A DNA stretch of 64,000 nt, taken from assembly GCF_002019765.1 (NCBI RefSeq), contig NZ_KV917380.1:1507858-1571857 (forward strand), in the 5' to 3' direction. The position numbers and the translations under genes are program-made. The DNA comes from Shouchella oshimensis. GTDB taxonomy: Bacteria > Bacillota > Bacilli > Bacillales > Bacillaceae_D. Positions 61,074 to 64,000 of the stretch are shown here, in pieces. Numbering within the stretch: the stretch's first letter is position 1; each line of letters opens with the position of its first letter. Under the pieces are notes generated by a model. The model had not been told where the DNA came from, did no database searches, and was given only the letters and a program-made list of their open reading frames with translations.

Positions 61074-61907
61074 TTGACTGAAATTTGGAGATTCATTTAT
61101 TCCGGAAACAAAGCACCCTCATACAATATGGCGTTAGATGAAGCGTTATTAAATTGGCATAGTAATGGTACCATTCCTCCAACCATTCGTTTCTATGGTT
61201 GGAATCCAGCGACTTTATCTGTTGGCTACTTTCAACAGGTAGAAAAAGAAATTAACCTGGAAAAAGTAAAAGAAAACAAGTTAGGATTTGTACGTCGTCC
61301 GACTGGAGGAAGAGGCGTTCTTCACGAACATGAATTAACGTATAGTGTTATTGTCTCAGAGCATCATCCTGCTATGCCTGCATCTGTAACAGAAGCGTAC
61401 CGTGTTATTTCTACAGGTTTACTTGAGGGGTTTAAAGAGTTGGGTCTCTCTGCTTACTTTTCTGTTCCTGAAAGTAAGCAAGAAAAAGACGCGTTAAAAA
61501 ACCCTCGTTCTTCTGTTTGTTTTGATGCACCCTCTTGGTATGAACTTGTTGTAGAAGGTAGAAAAATTGCAGGAAGCGCACAAACGAGACAAAAAGGGGT
61601 CATTTTGCAGCATGGCTCAATCGTATTCGATTTTGACGTCGACAAGCTGTTCGATTTGTTTCATTATCGCACGGATCGATTGCGAGAACGAATGCAGCAG
61701 CAGTTCTTAAAGAAAGCTGTAGCCATTAATGAGTTAAGGGAAAAACCTGTTTCTATGCAAGAAGCCGTTCATGCATTTAAAAGTGGATTTGAAAAAGGGC
61801 TAGACATAATCCTTGAACCTTATACGTTAACAGCGAAGGAAGAAAAGGAAGTCCAACAGCTTGCAAAAGAACGATATGAAAGCGATGAGTGGAACTATAG
61901 GAGATGA
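61074..61907 (+). CDS. lipM: LipM, octanoyl-ACP:protein N-octanoyltransferase
   Basis: Transfers octanoyl from ACP to GcvH, the first step of lipoate assembly in Bacillus; LipL then moves it to other enzymes. 277 residues, TTG start 61074 (GAAGGAAG upstream). Family features: [19 protein letters not shown]-type motif ([18 protein letters not shown]), catalytic Cys in [18 protein letters not shown] and [20 protein letters not shown]. Fits the neighbouring gcv operon, whose H protein is its substrate. Confidence 0.95.
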   Translation: MTEIWRFIYSGNKAPSYNMALDEALLNWHSNGTIPPTIRFYGWNPATLSVGYFQQVEKEINLEKVKENKLGFVRRPTGGRGVLHEHELTYSVIVSEHHPAMPASVTEAYRVISTGLLEGFKELGLSAYFSVPESKQEKDALKNPRSSVCFDAPSWYELVVEGRKIAGSAQTRQKGVILQHGSIVFDFDVDKLFDLFHYRTDRLRERMQQQFLKKAVAINELREKPVSMQEAVHAFKSGFEKGLDIILEPYTLTAKEEKEVQQLAKERYESDEWNYRR

Positions 61908-61985
61908 AAACCTTGAAGTGGAAAAATCGTTTGTGCTACTATAAACGATACGGTTAAATGGAGTTCGCTGGAGGGACGTGTTTTT

Positions 61986-64000
61986 TTGCATTATGAATAT
62001 GAACGTGCGGCATTTATTCATGCCTTTATTCGTACAAAACAAACGCTATTAAAGCAACAGCTTGAAGGTGTGCACGAAGATGAAAAAGAAATAAAAGAAA
62101 CCTTTTGGGATAACGTAACAATGAATTTTTCCAATACGGAGGATGCAGAAGAAACCATTTCGAGTATCCGCCAGCAAGCAGAGCTTTTACATGAGCGAGA
62201 GCGTAGTAGCGATGTCATGAAAAAGCAAATGAAAACGCTACGTAGACTCGCTAATGCTCCTTATTTTGGACGAATTGATTTAAAAGAGGAGGGACAGAAG
62301 CAAGAGGAGCCTATCTATATAGGGTTAGCTTCATTAATGGATGAAGCGGAAGAAGAGTTTCTGATCTATGACTGGCGAGCCCCCATCTCAAGCGTGTATT
62401 ATGACGCAGAAATTGGGCCGATTTCCTACAATGCGCCTGCAGGTGAAATAGAGGCTGAATTAGTTGGGAAGCGTCAATATGTGTTTCGCAGGGGGCAGTT
62501 AAAGGCAATGTTTGATACCTCTCTAGCGATTGGAGATGAACGACTCAAAGAAGCGCTAAGTGATCAGGCATCCACTTCCATGAAAACCATTGTATCTACG
62601 ATTCAAAAAGAACAAAATAAAGCGATTCGAAATGAAAGAAATCGCTTTTTAATTGTGCAAGGAGTAGCGGGTAGTGGGAAAACGTCTGTTGCTATGCAGC
62701 GAGCAGCTTATTTATTGTTTCGACACCGAGAGCAACTGGATGCGCAACAATTGATATTGTTTTCTCCAAATGAGTTGTTTTCAAACTATGTTTCAACTGT
62801 GCTTCCTGAACTAGGTGAAGAGAATATGACTCAGCAAACGTTAAAAGGCTATTTATACAAACGGTTAGGGAAAAAATTTGATGTGGAGAACCACTTTGAA
62901 CAGTTGGAGTATATGCTTTCAAATGAACAAACGGAACGCTATCGTACACGGAAGCGTAGTATTGAGTTGAAATCGAGCCCTTTGTTTAAACATTGTCTAG
63001 ACGATTATTTAGCTGAACTTGAAATCGACGGTGTTTTGTTTAAAGACCTACGCTTTAAAGGCAGTACGATTGTGAAAAAAACAGATATTCAAACGTATTT
63101 TTACTGCTTAGACCATTCTATTACACTTCAAAACCGCTTAAAGCTTACGGCTGAATGGTTGTTAAAGGAGCTTGCTAAGCAAGAAGGAAAAGAACGATCA
63201 AGTGATTGGGTGGAACAAGAACGAGAGCTTGCCGATAATGAGACTTTAATGCAGACGTACCATCAAGTAGACGGAAAGCAATTAAATAGTGATACGTTTG
63301 ATCTTGAGGAGCAACAAGAGAAGCTGCTAGCAAAGCGGATTACTAAAGCAGCCTTTAAGCCATTACAGCGATTAGTGCGGTCGTTTTCGTTTTTAGATAT
63401 TGATGGAATGTATCAACAATTTCTTCTATCAAGCCGCCATGGGAAGGTTGAGGGATTTTCGCAAGTAGCTTTGTTCACCGTTCACGAGTTAAGCAAGGGA
63501 CGAATGCCATATGAGGACGCCACCCCTTATTTATACTTGTTAGACCAATTAAAAGGCTTGCAAGTAGATCGATCAATTAAACATGTATTTATTGATGAAG
63601 CGCAAGATTATTCGTCATTTCAATTAATGTATTTGCAAATGTTATATCCTCGTGCCCGTTTTACAATTGTTGGTGACTATTCCCAATCCTTAAATCATCA
63701 GACCGGTACCGCCGCAGAATTATTAGCTGGAGTAGGTCTGCCTAAAGAATCAACGTACATCGAATTTAAAAAAAGTTATCGATCAACAAAGCCAATTATG
63801 TCGTTTAGCCGTGAGCTTTTGCCTGAACCGAAGAAAGTGGAGCCGTTCGACCGAGACGGAAAACAGCCGACCATCATCGAGGCAGCCAATCAAGTTACGG
63901 TGATTAAACCAATGGTAGAGTTTATTGAGGCGTATCAAGACGAAGGGTATCAAACGATTGCTATCTTAACAAAAACAGCTGAAGAAGCGAAAAAAGCCCA
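61986..64000 (+). CDS. helD: HelD, RNA polymerase-recycling UvrD-like ATPase (3' truncated)
   Basis: The frame is open from TTG 61986 to the window end (671 codons). TTG is chosen because GGAGGG lies 10 bases upstream. Order: N-terminal helical antenna arm with the YFGRIDLK and PIYIGLASL region, LIYDWRAPISSVYYD, then the ATPase GVAGSGKTSVAMQR (Walker A), HVFIDEAQDYS (motif II) and FTIVGDYSQSL, KKSYRSTKPIM. HelD binds RNA polymerase and removes it from DNA in Gram-positives. B. subtilis HelD has 774 residues, so about 100 are missing. Confidence 0.95.
   Translation, partial: MHYEYERAAFIHAFIRTKQTLLKQQLEGVHEDEKEIKETFWDNVTMNFSNTEDAEETISSIRQQAELLHERERSSDVMKKQMKTLRRLANAPYFGRIDLKEEGQKQEEPIYIGLASLMDEAEEEFLIYDWRAPISSVYYDAEIGPISYNAPAGEIEAELVGKRQYVFRRGQLKAMFDTSLAIGDERLKEALSDQASTSMKTIVSTIQKEQNKAIRNERNRFLIVQGVAGSGKTSVAMQRAAYLLFRHREQLDAQQLILFSPNELFSNYVSTVLPELGEENMTQQTLKGYLYKRLGKKFDVENHFEQLEYMLSNEQTERYRTRKRSIELKSSPLFKHCLDDYLAELEIDGVLFKDLRFKGSTIVKKTDIQTYFYCLDHSITLQNRLKLTAEWLLKELAKQEGKERSSDWVEQERELADNETLMQTYHQVDGKQLNSDTFDLEEQQEKLLAKRITKAAFKPLQRLVRSFSFLDIDGMYQQFLLSSRHGKVEGFSQVALFTVHELSKGRMPYEDATPYLYLLDQLKGLQVDRSIKHVFIDEAQDYSSFQLMYLQMLYPRARFTIVGDYSQSLNHQTGTAAELLAGVGLPKESTYIEFKKSYRSTKPIMSFSRELLPEPKKVEPFDRDGKQPTIIEAANQVTVIKPMVEFIEAYQDEGYQTIAILTKTAEEAKKA

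Noticed and set aside
62018-62949. Several minus-strand open frames at 62.0-62.9 kb
   Set aside because: They are shadows of helD, whose plus-strand frame is open to the window end and carries all family motifs.

Overview
The window is a 64 kb chromosomal segment of a low-GC, endospore-forming member of the Bacillaceae. Gene order follows Bacillus subtilis over long stretches. An alkaliphilic Bacillus lineage (the halodurans/clausii side of the family) is my best guess. It rests on an RF3 gene, a DHH-CBS-tRNA nucleotidyltransferase fusion and a very acidic secreted CAP protein; no rRNA is present to settle the species. Every protein family call is from reading motifs and from remembered homologues, not from a search.

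Layout. (1) 1-4.9 kb: yjaU- and yjaV-like genes, then an overlapping pair coding for a cobalamin-binding protein with the W-x9-EH light-sensor signature and an RsbR-like STAS protein, then prfC on the other strand, then comZ. (2) 5.0-7.3 kb: fabH-fabF behind a FapR operator. (3) 7.3-18.7 kb: a tRNA nucleotidyltransferase fusion, cell wall and secreted proteins, coaA, yjaZ, yjbA, a MarR regulator, trpS, a TlpA-like thioredoxin, an HD hydrolase, hemolysin III and several small membrane proteins. (4) 18.9-32.7 kb: the yjbC-spx-mecA-coiA-pepF-yjbH-yjbI-yjbJ-yjbK-yjbL-yjbM-nadF-yjbO-fabI block, which is the stress, redox, proteolysis-adaptor and alarmone neighbourhood of B. subtilis; fabI has a second FapR site. 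(5) 32.8-44.1 kb: an accessory-looking block of glycosyltransferases, nucleotide-sugar enzymes, coiled-coil proteins and a cysteine-rich protein. It sits where B. subtilis carries the cotO-cotZYXWV crust genes and contains SigK-like promoter matches, so it is probably a spore-surface glycan locus. (6) 44.1-46.8 kb: the yjcD helicase and an HNH protein, at a junction between two B. subtilis map regions. (7) 46.9-52.7 kb: a competence pseudopilus operon cut in two. comGA-comGB are separated from comGC-comGG by nine tRNA genes, a 44 bp perfect palindrome and yidD on the opposite strand. (8) 52.7-64 kb: yqgX, yqgW, yqhG-yqhH, a tandem glycine riboswitch with gcvT-gcvPA-gcvPB, yqhL, lipM and a helD gene that runs off the window.

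How the parts fit. FapR sites at fabH-fabF and at fabI place initiation, condensation and enoyl reduction of fatty acid synthesis under one regulator. Spx with its adaptor YjbH, and MecA, CoiA and the com genes, belong to stress and competence control. The glycine riboswitch controls glycine cleavage, whose lipoyl cofactor needs LipM, coded just downstream. The most novel-looking items are the B12-light-sensor/STAS pair, the split comG operon and the spore-surface glycan block.
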